Shown here piece after piece: positions 1 to 5,661 of a stretch of 5,661 nt of DNA (position 1 is the stretch's first letter; every line of letters starts with the position of its first letter). Below the pieces are notes generated by a model, which saw nothing but the letters and a program-made list of their open reading frames with translations, did no database searches and was not told the DNA's origin. A program made the translations under genes and the position numbers. Source of the stretch: Opitutaceae bacterium (GTDB lineage: Bacteria; Verrucomicrobiota; Verrucomicrobiia; Opitutales; Opitutaceae); the NCBI GenBank assembly GCA_020847775.1, contig JADLBI010000204.1, forward strand, positions 1 through 5,661. Reading direction: 5' to 3'.

Positions 1-24
1 GCCGCGGCGCGCCGGGATGATTTA
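1..24 (-). other. In-frame TAA and open continuation of the VWA gene (probable nonsense mutation)
   Basis: Read on the minus strand, codons after Tyr557 are TAA ATC ATC CCG GCG CGC CGC GGC, i.e. stop-IIPARRG. Relatives of the YfbK/DUF3520 family usually read TALYE followed by hydrophobic residues and Pro here, so the TAA sits where GAA is expected. The seven codons visible beyond it stay open and fit the family. This suggests a single G-to-T change removed the rest of DUF3520. A sequencing error or a genuine shortened form are the alternatives. Confidence 0.65.
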
Positions 25-1695
25 GTAAAGCGCCGTCATGGTGTGCCCCGCGCCGATCTCGCCCGCGTCCACTTGATCGTCGGCGAAGTCTTCCTTCCGC
101 AAACGGCGGTTTTCGTAACCGATGAGCCGGTAGCGCTCAACCTGCGTCGGGTTGAATTCGACCTGGAGCTTCACGTCCTTCGCGATCGTGACAAGGGTGC
201 CGTTGATTTGTTCGACCAGCAATTTCTCCGCCTCGCGTTTCGAGTCGATGTAACCGTAGTTGCCGTTGCCCTTGTCGGCCAGCGATTCGAGCGTGGCGTC
301 CTGATAGTTGCCCATGCCGAAACCGAGCACACTCAGGAACACGCCCGACTTCGCCTTCTCTCCGATCATACGCACGAGCCCGCCTTCGTCGCTCACGCCG
401 ACGTTGAAATCGCCGTCGGTGCAAAGCACGACGCGGTTGATGCCGCCAGATACGAAATTCGCTTTCGCGATGTCGTAGGCTAATTGGATGCCCATCGCGC
501 CATGCGTCGAACCGGCCGGTTGCAACGCGTCCACCGCGGCGAGGATTTCGGCGGCTTTGCGCGCCGGCGTCGAAGGCAGCGCAAGTCCGGCGTTGCCCGC
601 GTAGGTCACGATCGCCACGCGATCATCCGGCCGCAACCGTTCGACCAGCAGCCGCATCGCCGCTTTCACCAAGGGCAGTTTGTTTGGCGCGTTCATCGAG
701 CCCGACACATCGAGCAGGAAAACCAGATTGGCCGGCGGCCGCGCCGCCGTCGCGATTTCGCGACCTTTCAGGCCAATGCGCACGAGGCGATGCTCCGGTG
801 CCCACGGCGCGCTGGCGACTTCCAACGTCGCGCCAAACGGCACGTCGTTGGTCGGCGTCGCATAACGATACGGGAAATAATTCAACAGCTCTTCAATCCG
901 CACCGCATCTTTCGGCGGCAGGCGGCCTTCATTCAAGAATCGACGCACGTTCGCATAACTCGCCGTATCCACGTCCGCCGAAAACGTGGACAACGGTTGG
1001 TCCGCCACGCGGACGAATCCGGTCTCCGGCGTATGCGTATAGTTCTCGGTGTTGTAATCAGGTGCCGCCAGCATCGGCGCTGCTTGAATTTCCATGCCGA
1101 TGCGCGACGTATAGCCATGGGCGGCCGCTTTGGCTGGCGGCGCTTTCAGCATGACAATCTCTTTGGCCTGCTTCTCGCGATCCTGGCGTTGCGACTGCAA
1201 CACCGCGGCGCGACTTGCATCCAACATCTGCTGTTGCTCGACCTCCTTCTTCGCGATTTGCGTTTGGATGGCCTGCGACTCCGACGAATCGGTCGCGCGT
1301 TCAGGCGTCGGTGATTCGTTCGCCGTCGGCATCGCCATTTCAAAAGACGACGTCTCGGTCATGACCGGCTTCTGCACCGGTTCGTGCAACACCACCACGA
1401 CCGCGAAACATGCGGCAGCCAGCGTGCCGATCACGAAATAGAGTTTCGGGAAAGCGAGAATCTTGCCCGGTTTTTCACGGTAAGCGTCCTTCGCCGGCGT
1501 GACCGCGGGCAACGGTTCTTCACCGAACGCGGTTTCAAGCTGATCCACGGCATCACGGATATCGTCAACGGCGGCTACGGCTTCCGGTGAGTTTTGCAAG
1601 AGTGCCTCAACCTCGGCGCGCTCGGTCGCATCAAGTTCGCCGATGGCGTAAGCTGTCAGGCGTGGATCATCAGGAGAAATAGTTGGCTTATTCAT
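22..1695 (-). CDS. Membrane-anchored VWA-domain protein (YfbK-like) with anti-sigma-like N-terminus, C-terminally truncated
   Basis: Residues 1-55 contain DPRLTAYAIGELDATERAEV, the kind of N-terminus seen on anti-sigma proteins encoded beside ECF sigma factors; no HxxxCxxC zinc motif is present. One hydrophobic segment (about 84-104) should anchor the protein in the inner membrane. A Q/E/K/A-rich, probably helical spacer follows (about 135-190). Residues about 216-305 match the vWF_A N-terminal domain (TFSADVDTASYANVRRFL). A VWA domain spans about 322-500 with a complete metal site: D329-x-S331-x-S333, T397 and D427. DUF3520 begins near 508 but ends at Y557, well short of its usual length. 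The start follows the sigma stop by 8 bases, so the two genes are probably cotranscribed; no clear Shine-Dalgarno sequence is visible. Likely role, inferred: metal-dependent protein binding that controls the neighbouring sigma factor. Family assignment is strong; function is unproven. Confidence 0.88.
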   Translation of the reverse strand: MNKPTISPDDPRLTAYAIGELDATERAEVEALLQNSPEAVAAVDDIRDAVDQLETAFGEEPLPAVTPAKDAYREKPGKILAFPKLYFVIGTLAAACFAVVVVLHEPVQKPVMTETSSFEMAMPTANESPTPERATDSSESQAIQTQIAKKEVEQQQMLDASRAAVLQSQRQDREKQAKEIVMLKAPPAKAAAHGYTSRIGMEIQAAPMLAAPDYNTENYTHTPETGFVRVADQPLSTFSADVDTASYANVRRFLNEGRLPPKDAVRIEELLNYFPYRYATPTNDVPFGATLEVASAPWAPEHRLVRIGLKGREIATAARPPANLVFLLDVSGSMNAPNKLPLVKAAMRLLVERLRPDDRVAIVTYAGNAGLALPSTPARKAAEILAAVDALQPAGSTHGAMGIQLAYDIAKANFVSGGINRVVLCTDGDFNVGVSDEGGLVRMIGEKAKSGVFLSVLGFGMGNYQDATLESLADKGNGNYGYIDSKREAEKLLVEQINGTLVTIAKDVKLQVEFNPTQVERYRLIGYENRRLRKEDFADDQVDAGEIGAGHTMTALY

Positions 1696-1703
1696 GGTGT
1701 TGC

Positions 1704-2243
1704 TCAGAGTCGCAGGGCGGCGAAGTCCGCGCGGAGGCGGGTCACGGCGGTGTGAAGGATAAACCCGACATTGGTCACAGAGAGCGAAGTGATGCGGCTG
1801 ATTTCCTTGTAGCTGAATCCATTTTGGAATTTCAGGCGCACGACCTCCTGCTGGTTCGGCGGCAGCTGGTCGATCAGCTGCAGGATCGCGGCGTTGGTCT
1901 CAGCTTGTTCGAGGTTCCGACCCGGCCGCTGTTCGGCGGCAGTCACGCGTTCCTGTTCGCCCTCGGCGAATTGTTTCATCCGGCCCTCCTTGCGCATGAC
2001 GTCGAGCGCGCGGTTGCGGCAGACGGTGAACAACCATTCGACCACATGGCCTTCGACCGACGCGATCGGCTGCTGCATGAGTTTGACAAACGTGTCCTGC
2101 ACCACGTCGCGCGCGCGATCGGCATCCCCCAACAATTTCGCAGCGTAGCGAGTGAGCGGAGCTTGGTGCTCCGCGAATGCGCGTTCCAAGAAGCTCTGAG
2201 TTTCATGCGTGTTTCCCCTTGGTTGAGATTTCGAAAAAGCCAT
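1704..2243 (-). CDS. ECF-type RNA polymerase sigma-70 factor
   Basis: The protein is 179 residues from ATG at 2243, a normal ECF length. Region 2 lies at about 26-92 (LTRYAAKLLGDADRARDVVQDTF, then a WLFTVCRNRALDVMRKEGR stretch), which binds core polymerase and the -10 element. Region 4 lies at about 116-172 with the helix-turn-helix SYKEISRITSLSVTNVGFIL, for the -35 element. The domain linker is short, and regions 1 and 3 are absent, as in ECF factors. The frame stays open upstream to 2405, but that extension is not sigma-like, so 2243 was chosen as the first plausible ATG; no Shine-Dalgarno sequence precedes it. A better ribosome site and ATG at 2206 are one base out of frame, so the true start may be damaged. 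The VWA gene follows after 8 bases and probably encodes its membrane regulator. The target regulon is unknown. Confidence 0.88.
   Translation of the reverse strand: MAFSKSQPRGNTHETQSFLERAFAEHQAPLTRYAAKLLGDADRARDVVQDTFVKLMQQPIASVEGHVVEWLFTVCRNRALDVMRKEGRMKQFAEGEQERVTAAEQRPGRNLEQAETNAAILQLIDQLPPNQQEVVRLKFQNGFSYKEISRITSLSVTNVGFILHTAVTRLRADFAALRL
2204..2220 (-). promoter_or_regulatory. Shine-Dalgarno-like site and ATG out of frame with the sigma gene
   Basis: On the minus strand AAGGGG (2220-2215) is followed by 8 bases and an ATG at 2206-2204, a good initiation layout. Its frame gives MKLRASWN, which is not sigma-like. One extra base after the ATG would give METQSFLERAF and join the sigma frame. 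It may be the ancestral start, now frameshifted. Confidence 0.45.
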
Positions 2244-2461
2244 GGGTTGTTGAATGGGTGACGCGTGAACCGGCGGTTTCTTAGAAAATCTTGCGTTTCC
2301 ACTGGCGCTGGCAACCCAACGGGCCGTATTGAAGGGAAAATCCAACTCCCGACTTGCCTCGATTCGGGCCAGAGGCTTCGCTCCGCGGCACACCAAGCAA
2401 CCCAAACCCTCCCCCTATGATGACCCGCCACACTGTAGCATCTCCGATTCTTACGCTGCGC

Positions 2462-2565
2462 GCGGGCCGTCTGACCACCTGAGTCAGTCTTCACCCGCCA
2501 AGTTGAGCGGGCCACGGAAACTCCCTTTCCCCAGGACAACCCGCTCCACGCCGAGCGGGTTTTTT
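2462..2565 (+). promoter_or_regulatory. Candidate transcription attenuator leader before the ABC genes
   Basis: Alternating complementary segments are visible: GCGGG (2462-2466), CCCGC (2494-2498), GAGCGGG (2505-2511), CCCGCTC (2540-2546) and GAGCGGG (2553-2559). CCCGCTC can pair with the upstream GAGCGGG (antiterminator, 7 bp) or with the downstream one (terminator). The CCCGC at 2494 can in turn occupy the upstream GAGCGGG. A further small hairpin is CTGAC (2471-2475) with GTCAG (2483-2487). This layout matches attenuators and riboswitch expression platforms. No ligand domain or leader peptide was recognised, and GC-rich repeats can mimic such layouts by chance. Confidence 0.4.
2538..2565 (+). 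terminator. Rho-independent terminator
   Basis: A perfect 9-bp stem, AACCCGCTC (2538-2546) with GAGCGGGTT (2553-2561), closes a 6-base loop, and a run of six T spans 2560-2565. Flanking AGGAC (2533-2537) and GTCCT (2566-2570) could extend the structure. It points along the plus strand, ends 33 bases before the ATG of the first ABC gene, and has no plus-strand protein gene in front of it. It therefore ends either a leader RNA (attenuation) or a small transcript. Confidence 0.8.
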
Positions 2566-2598
2566 GTCCTCCGTCAGTCAATATTTCCGCACTTCACC

Positions 2599-4443
2599 AT
2601 GTTTTCTCATCTTCACGGTATCTGGTCCCTCATGCGGGGACACCGCCTGCGTTACGGCGCGGCCCTCGCCTGCCTGCTGTGCGCCACGGTTCTCAACTAC
2701 GGCGTGCCGCTCATCGGCAGCGTGGCCATCGACTTCGCCATCGGGGACAAAATTCCCGGCAACGACACCTCCGCGCCCATGCGCTGGCTGCTCGACCTCC
2801 TCGGCGGCCCCGATCACCTGCGCGGCCACCTCTGGCTCGCGCCAGTGGCCATGGTCGCGCTCAGCGTGATTGGCGGGGTGTTCAGTTATCTAAAGGGCTG
2901 GCAGGCCTCACTCGCGAGCGACGGCATCGCCCGCCGCCTCAAAAACCAGCTCTACGATCACCTCAATCACCTGCCCGCGCGGCACCACGATCAATCCGAC
3001 ACCGGCGATCTCGTGCAACGCTGCACCAGCGATGTCGAGACCGCGCGTATGTTCCTCGCCTCGCAGGTGATGGATATTGGCAACGCGGTCATCCTCGCCG
3101 GCACCGCCCTGCCGCTGATGTTGATGCTCAATGTGCCGTTGACGCTCGTCTCCTTCGCCCTGCTCGGGCCGCTCGTCATCTACGGTTACGTTTATTTCCG
3201 AAAAGTCCGCCACATCTTCAAACAAGTGGACGAAGCCGAGGGCATGTTGACCGGCGTCGTGCAGGAAAATCTCACCGGCATCCGCGTCGTGCGCGCGTTC
3301 TCGCGCCACGATCACGAACGCGAAAAATTCGCCGCGCCCAACGCGCTCTACCGCGACCGCTCGCTCAAAATGCTGCGTCTCATGTCGTGGTATTGGTCGG
3401 TCAGCGACCTCGTCGCGATTTCCCAACTCGGCCTGACCCTGATCGTCGGCGCGTATTGGGTCGCCACGGGCGAGGTCACCGTCGGTGTGCTCTTCGCGTT
3501 TCTCGCCTACCTCGGGCTCATGCTCTGGCCCGTGCGCATGATGGGCCGCATCCTCACCGATCTCGGCAAGGCCACCGTCGCGCTCACCCGCATTGATGAA
3601 ATCCTACACGTCGCCCGCGAGCCCGAGCCAATGGAAAACCCCGCACTCACCGCCACGCCGCTGAGTGGCCGCATCACCGTGCGCGACCTTTATTTTCACC
3701 ACGCGGCCAGCGACCTGCCGGCCGACGGCCGCGGCGCGATCAACGGCGTGTCCTTCGATGTCCGCCCCGGCGAGACTCTCGCGATCCTCGGGCCGTCCGG
3801 CTCGGGCAAAAGCACGCTCATGCACCTGCTCCTGCGGCTCTACGATTACCAGCGCGGCTCGATCCAACTCGATGGTCGCGAACTCTCCTCCCTGCCGCGC
3901 CAATGGGTGCGCGGCCAAACCGGCGTCGTCATGCAGGAACCGTTCCTCTTCTCCAAGAGTCTGCGCGACAACTTGCGCCTCGGCCACGGCAACGCGCCCG
4001 ATCACGAAATCGAAACCGCCGCCCGCGCCGCGCGCATCCACGACACGATTCTCACCTTCGAGCACGGCTACGACACCGTCATCGGCGAACGCGGCATCAC
4101 GCTATCCGGCGGCCAACGCCAACGCGTTGCCATCGCCCGCGCCGTGCTCAAACGCGCGCCTCTGCTTATCCTCGACGACGCGCTCAGCGCCGTCGATGCC
4201 GAGACCGAAACGATGATCCTCGACGCGCTCAAATCACGCCGCGGCCAATCCACCACCCTCGTCATCGCGCACCGCCTCGCGACCCTCGTTCACGCCGACC
4301 GCATCATCGTGCTCGACCACGGCCGCATCATCCAGACCGGCACCCACGCCGAGCTCGCCGCGCAAGACGGCCTCTACCGCCGCCTCTGGCAAATCCAGAC
4401 CAGCGTCGAAACCGACTTCCAAAACGAACTCCGCCCCTCCTAA
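2599..4443 (+). CDS. ABC exporter half-transporter, permease-ATPase fusion with degenerate catalytic site
   Basis: This 614-residue protein has the usual length and order of a type IV ABC exporter (MsbA/BmrCD class). A six-helix membrane domain spans about 15-320, with coupling sequences such as DTGDLVQRCTSDVE and a VVQENLTGIRVVRAF stretch. The ATPase domain spans about 355-595: A-loop Y365, Walker A GPSGSGKST (398-406), Q-loop Q446, signature LSGGQ (502-506), Walker B LLILDD (522-527), D-loop SAVD (530-533) and H-loop H558. The position after Walker B is Asp527 instead of Glu, typical of the weakly hydrolysing half of heterodimeric exporters. The ATG at 2599 was chosen because the in-frame upstream extension crosses the terminator and looks noncoding; no strong Shine-Dalgarno sequence is seen. 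It probably works with the next gene to export a lipid, drug or peptide; the substrate cannot be told. Confidence 0.93.
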   Translation: MFSHLHGIWSLMRGHRLRYGAALACLLCATVLNYGVPLIGSVAIDFAIGDKIPGNDTSAPMRWLLDLLGGPDHLRGHLWLAPVAMVALSVIGGVFSYLKGWQASLASDGIARRLKNQLYDHLNHLPARHHDQSDTGDLVQRCTSDVETARMFLASQVMDIGNAVILAGTALPLMLMLNVPLTLVSFALLGPLVIYGYVYFRKVRHIFKQVDEAEGMLTGVVQENLTGIRVVRAFSRHDHEREKFAAPNALYRDRSLKMLRLMSWYWSVSDLVAISQLGLTLIVGAYWVATGEVTVGVLFAFLAYLGLMLWPVRMMGRILTDLGKATVALTRIDEILHVAREPEPMENPALTATPLSGRITVRDLYFHHAASDLPADGRGAINGVSFDVRPGETLAILGPSGSGKSTLMHLLLRLYDYQRGSIQLDGRELSSLPRQWVRGQTGVVMQEPFLFSKSLRDNLRLGHGNAPDHEIETAARAARIHDTILTFEHGYDTVIGERGITLSGGQRQRVAIARAVLKRAPLLILDDALSAVDAETETMILDALKSRRGQSTTLVIAHRLATLVHADRIIVLDHGRIIQTGTHAELAAQDGLYRRLWQIQTSVETDFQNELRPS

Positions 4444-4455
4444 CCCCGCCACCCG

Positions 4456-4496
4456 CCCACCCAGTTTGTAACGTATTATATTACAAACCGGGTGGG
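4456..4496. repeat. Long imperfect inverted repeat with AT-rich core
   Basis: The arms are CCCACCC (4456-4462) plus GTTTGTAA (4464-4471), and TTACAAAC (4481-4488) plus GGGTGGG (4490-4496). They give 15 pairs with a single A-C mismatch around a 9-base loop, CGTATTATA. The AT-rich centre stands out against the GC-rich surroundings. It begins 13 bases after the stop of the first ABC gene. There is no T-run, so it is not a classical terminator. It may be a dispersed palindromic element, an mRNA-stabilising or processing hairpin, or a protein-binding dyad. Confidence 0.75.
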
Positions 4497-4532
4497 GGCC
4501 ATTCTGCCTTCCTAGCCAGTAAACCTGCCACC

Positions 4533-4567
4533 CGCTACTCGCTACCCGCTACTCGCTACTCACTACT
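4533..4567 (+). repeat. Heptamer tandem repeat upstream of the second ABC gene
   Basis: There are five adjacent 7-base units: CGCTACT, CGCTACC, CGCTACT, CGCTACT, CACTACT. The array ends 8 bases before the ATG at 4576, covering the place where a ribosome site would be expected; no Shine-Dalgarno sequence is visible in it. Slippage here would change spacing or leader structure without changing protein sequence. It is too short and spacer-less to be CRISPR. Confidence 0.8.
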
Positions 4568-4575
4568 AATTTCCC

Positions 4576-5661
4576 ATGTCCTCCGCCTTTCATCAAGAAG
4601 ACGAATTCAAGGCCAAACTCGACGCCGGTCTGTGGTGGAAAATCTTCCGCCGCGCGTTTCATCTGAAGCGTTTTCTGATCCCGCTGTTTGCCTCCGCGCT
4701 CATCCTCGCGGTCTGCGACGCCAGTTTCGCGCTCATCACCCGCTGGGTGATCGACGGCGTGGTGCGCGACGGCATGGAGGCGAATTTCACGTTCTATGCC
4801 TCCGCCTATCTTGCCGTGACTCTCGTGCTGTGTTTCTCCGTCTGGCTCTTCATCTGGCTCGCCGGCAACATTTCCAACCGCCTCGCGCACGACATCCGCC
4901 GCGATGGTTTCGACCGCCTGCAGGAACTCGAATTCGCCTTCTTTGACACCCGGCCCGTCGGTTGGCTCATCACGCGCCTCACTAGTGACTGTGACCGGCT
5001 CGCCCGCACCATCGGCTGGGGCTTTCTCGACATTGTCTGGGGCCTCAGCCTCGTGCTGATGATCGCCATCAGCCTGCTCGTGCTCAACTGGAAGCTCGGC
5101 CTCATCATCCTCGCCATCGTGCCGCCGCTCGCCCTCGTTTCGCGCTACTTCCAGAAGAAACTGCTCTTCAGCGCGCGCGACATCCGTAAATACAACTCGC
5201 AGATCACCGCCGCCTACAACGAGTCGATCCAAGGCGTGCGCACGACCAAGACCCTCGTGCGCGAGGCAGAAAATCTCGGCGAATTCCAGACGCTCTCTAC
5301 CAGTATGTTCAACGCCGCCGTGCTCAACGCGCGCCAGAACGCCGTTTACTACCCGCTCGTCATCACTCTCGGCAGCCTCGCCTCGGGCATCGCGCTCTGG
5401 CGCGGCGGCTGGCTCACACTCAACGATGAGATCACGCTGGGTACGCTCGTCGCGTTCATCAACTTCGCCGGCATGTTCTTCAATCCCATCAACCAGCTCG
5501 CCCAGCGCCTGACGGAAATCCAATCCGCCCAGGCCGCCGGCGAGCGCGTGATGAGCCTGCTCGAAACCACCCCCGCGATCAAGGACAGCCCCGCGGTCCA
5601 AGCCCGTATGCAACAGGTAGGGGCGGTTGTCCCCAACCGCCCTGATCTCGCCCCCGACGGC
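4576..5661 (+). CDS. Second ABC exporter half-transporter, membrane domain only (cut by window end)
   Basis: The frame is open from ATG 4576 to the last base, giving 362 residues without a stop. A cytoplasmic start (MSSAFHQEDEFKAKLD) is followed by a six-helix exporter membrane domain at about 33-320. Family features include the EFAFFDTRPVGWLITRLTSD stretch (about 119-138), YNESIQGVRTTKTLVRE near 214-230, and QLAQRLTEIQSAQAAGERV before the linker (about 307-325). SLLETTPAIKDSP (327-339) then leads toward the ATPase domain, which lies beyond the window. The gene follows the first ABC gene by 132 bases on the same strand and probably encodes its heterodimer partner. If so, its unseen Walker B should end in the catalytic Glu that the first protein lacks. 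Residues about 346-356 are encoded by a palindromic repeat. Only the incomplete 3' end limits the call. Confidence 0.92.
   Translation, partial: MSSAFHQEDEFKAKLDAGLWWKIFRRAFHLKRFLIPLFASALILAVCDASFALITRWVIDGVVRDGMEANFTFYASAYLAVTLVLCFSVWLFIWLAGNISNRLAHDIRRDGFDRLQELEFAFFDTRPVGWLITRLTSDCDRLARTIGWGFLDIVWGLSLVLMIAISLLVLNWKLGLIILAIVPPLALVSRYFQKKLLFSARDIRKYNSQITAAYNESIQGVRTTKTLVREAENLGEFQTLSTSMFNAAVLNARQNAVYYPLVITLGSLASGIALWRGGWLTLNDEITLGTLVAFINFAGMFFNPINQLAQRLTEIQSAQAAGERVMSLLETTPAIKDSPAVQARMQQVGAVVPNRPDLAPDG
5621..5642. repeat. Perfect palindrome inside the second ABC gene
   Basis: GGGCGGTTG (5621-5629) and CAACCGCCC (5634-5642) form a 9-bp perfect stem around a TCCC loop. It is read in frame as part of VGAVVPNRP in the linker between the membrane and ATPase domains, where family members vary in length. 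The form resembles dispersed palindromic repeats that normally sit between genes. Only one copy is in this window. Confidence 0.75.

Larger units (their letters stand above)
2244..2598. other. Divergent intergenic region without a convincing gene
   Basis: These 355 bases separate the minus-strand sigma/VWA operon from the plus-strand ABC genes, so both promoters should lie here. Open frames enter from both sides (the sigma frame to 2405, the transporter frame from 2329), but their translations are basic, proline-rich and unlike either family, so they were not treated as coding. No convincing -35/-10 pair could be fixed on either strand; a TATGAT at 2416-2421 lacks a matching -35. No tRNA or named riboswitch was recognised. 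The clear elements are the terminator at 2538-2565 and the complementary GC segments upstream of it. Confidence 0.7.

Noticed and set aside
484..1314. Plus-strand open frame of 276 codons opposite the VWA gene
   Set aside because: It is antisense to a gene with clear domains, and its Arg/His-rich composition is typical of a GC-rich shadow frame.
2357..2377. tRNA-like GATTCG arm with flanking GCCTC/GAGGC stem
   Set aside because: It is only a 5-bp hairpin; no acceptor stem, anticodon arm or cloverleaf could be built around it.
1976..2581. Minus-strand 201-codon frame overlapping the sigma gene
   Set aside because: It has no recognisable domain and runs one base out of frame with the clear sigma sequence. 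Only its internal ATG at 2206 is of interest, as a possible displaced sigma start.
2329..2598. In-frame N-terminal extension of the first ABC protein by 90 residues
   Set aside because: The translation is basic and low in family likeness, and it runs through the intrinsic terminator. The protein from 2599 already has normal exporter length and start.
4533..4567. Possible CRISPR array
   Set aside because: The repeats are 7 bases with no spacers, so this is a simple tandem repeat.
3903..4946. Plus-strand open frame of 347 codons across the end of the first ABC gene and the gap
   Set aside because: It overlaps both exporter genes in another frame and is very rich in Arg and Pro; the part with YSLPATRYSL is only the heptamer array translated.
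4549..5613. Minus-strand open frame of 354 codons opposite the second ABC gene
   Set aside because: Its Glu/Asp/Gly/His-rich composition and complete overlap with a recognisable membrane domain mark it as a shadow frame.

Overview
The window is GC-rich bacterial DNA and holds four protein-coding genes in two divergent transcription units. The ECF sigma factor region-4 sequence and the pairing of that sigma factor with a membrane-anchored von Willebrand A (YfbK-like) protein resemble what is common in Verrucomicrobiota, particularly Opitutae-type genomes. That placement is an inference from recalled family resemblance and was not tested.

Left half (1-2243, minus strand): a small ECF-type sigma-70 factor (start near 2243, stop at 1704) is followed after 8 bases by a 557-residue protein. 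That protein joins an anti-sigma-like N-terminus, one membrane segment, a low-complexity Q/E/K/A-rich spacer, the vWF_A N-terminal domain, an intact MIDAS-type VWA domain and the beginning of the C-terminal DUF3520 domain. The pair reads as a sigma factor with a membrane-bound regulator or sensor. Both genes show possible lesions. The VWA gene stops at a TAA exactly where the family normally has Glu (TALY-E-I), and the frame continues open to the window edge. The sigma gene has its best ribosome-binding site and ATG one base out of frame with the sigma coding sequence.

Middle (2244-2598): 355 bases with no convincing gene. Its right end carries a strong plus-strand intrinsic terminator only 33 bases before the ABC transporter start. 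Upstream of it, complementary GAGCGGG/CCCGCTC segments could form mutually exclusive hairpins, as in a transcription attenuator.

Right half (2599-5661, plus strand): two consecutive ABC exporter half-transporters, each with an N-terminal six-helix membrane domain. The first is complete (614 residues) and has Asp in place of the catalytic Glu after Walker B. That is the usual sign of the degenerate-site half of a heterodimeric exporter. The second is cut by the window end, just before its ATPase domain. The 132-base gap between them holds a long inverted repeat with an AT-rich core and five copies of a heptamer repeat ending 8 bases before the second start codon. A perfect 9-bp-stem palindrome lies in frame in the linker of the second transporter and looks like a dispersed repeat captured inside a coding sequence.

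No RNA genes, CRISPR arrays, transposase genes or phage genes were seen. The most notable observations are the candidate attenuator, the in-frame palindromic insert, and the paired lesions in the sigma/VWA operon.
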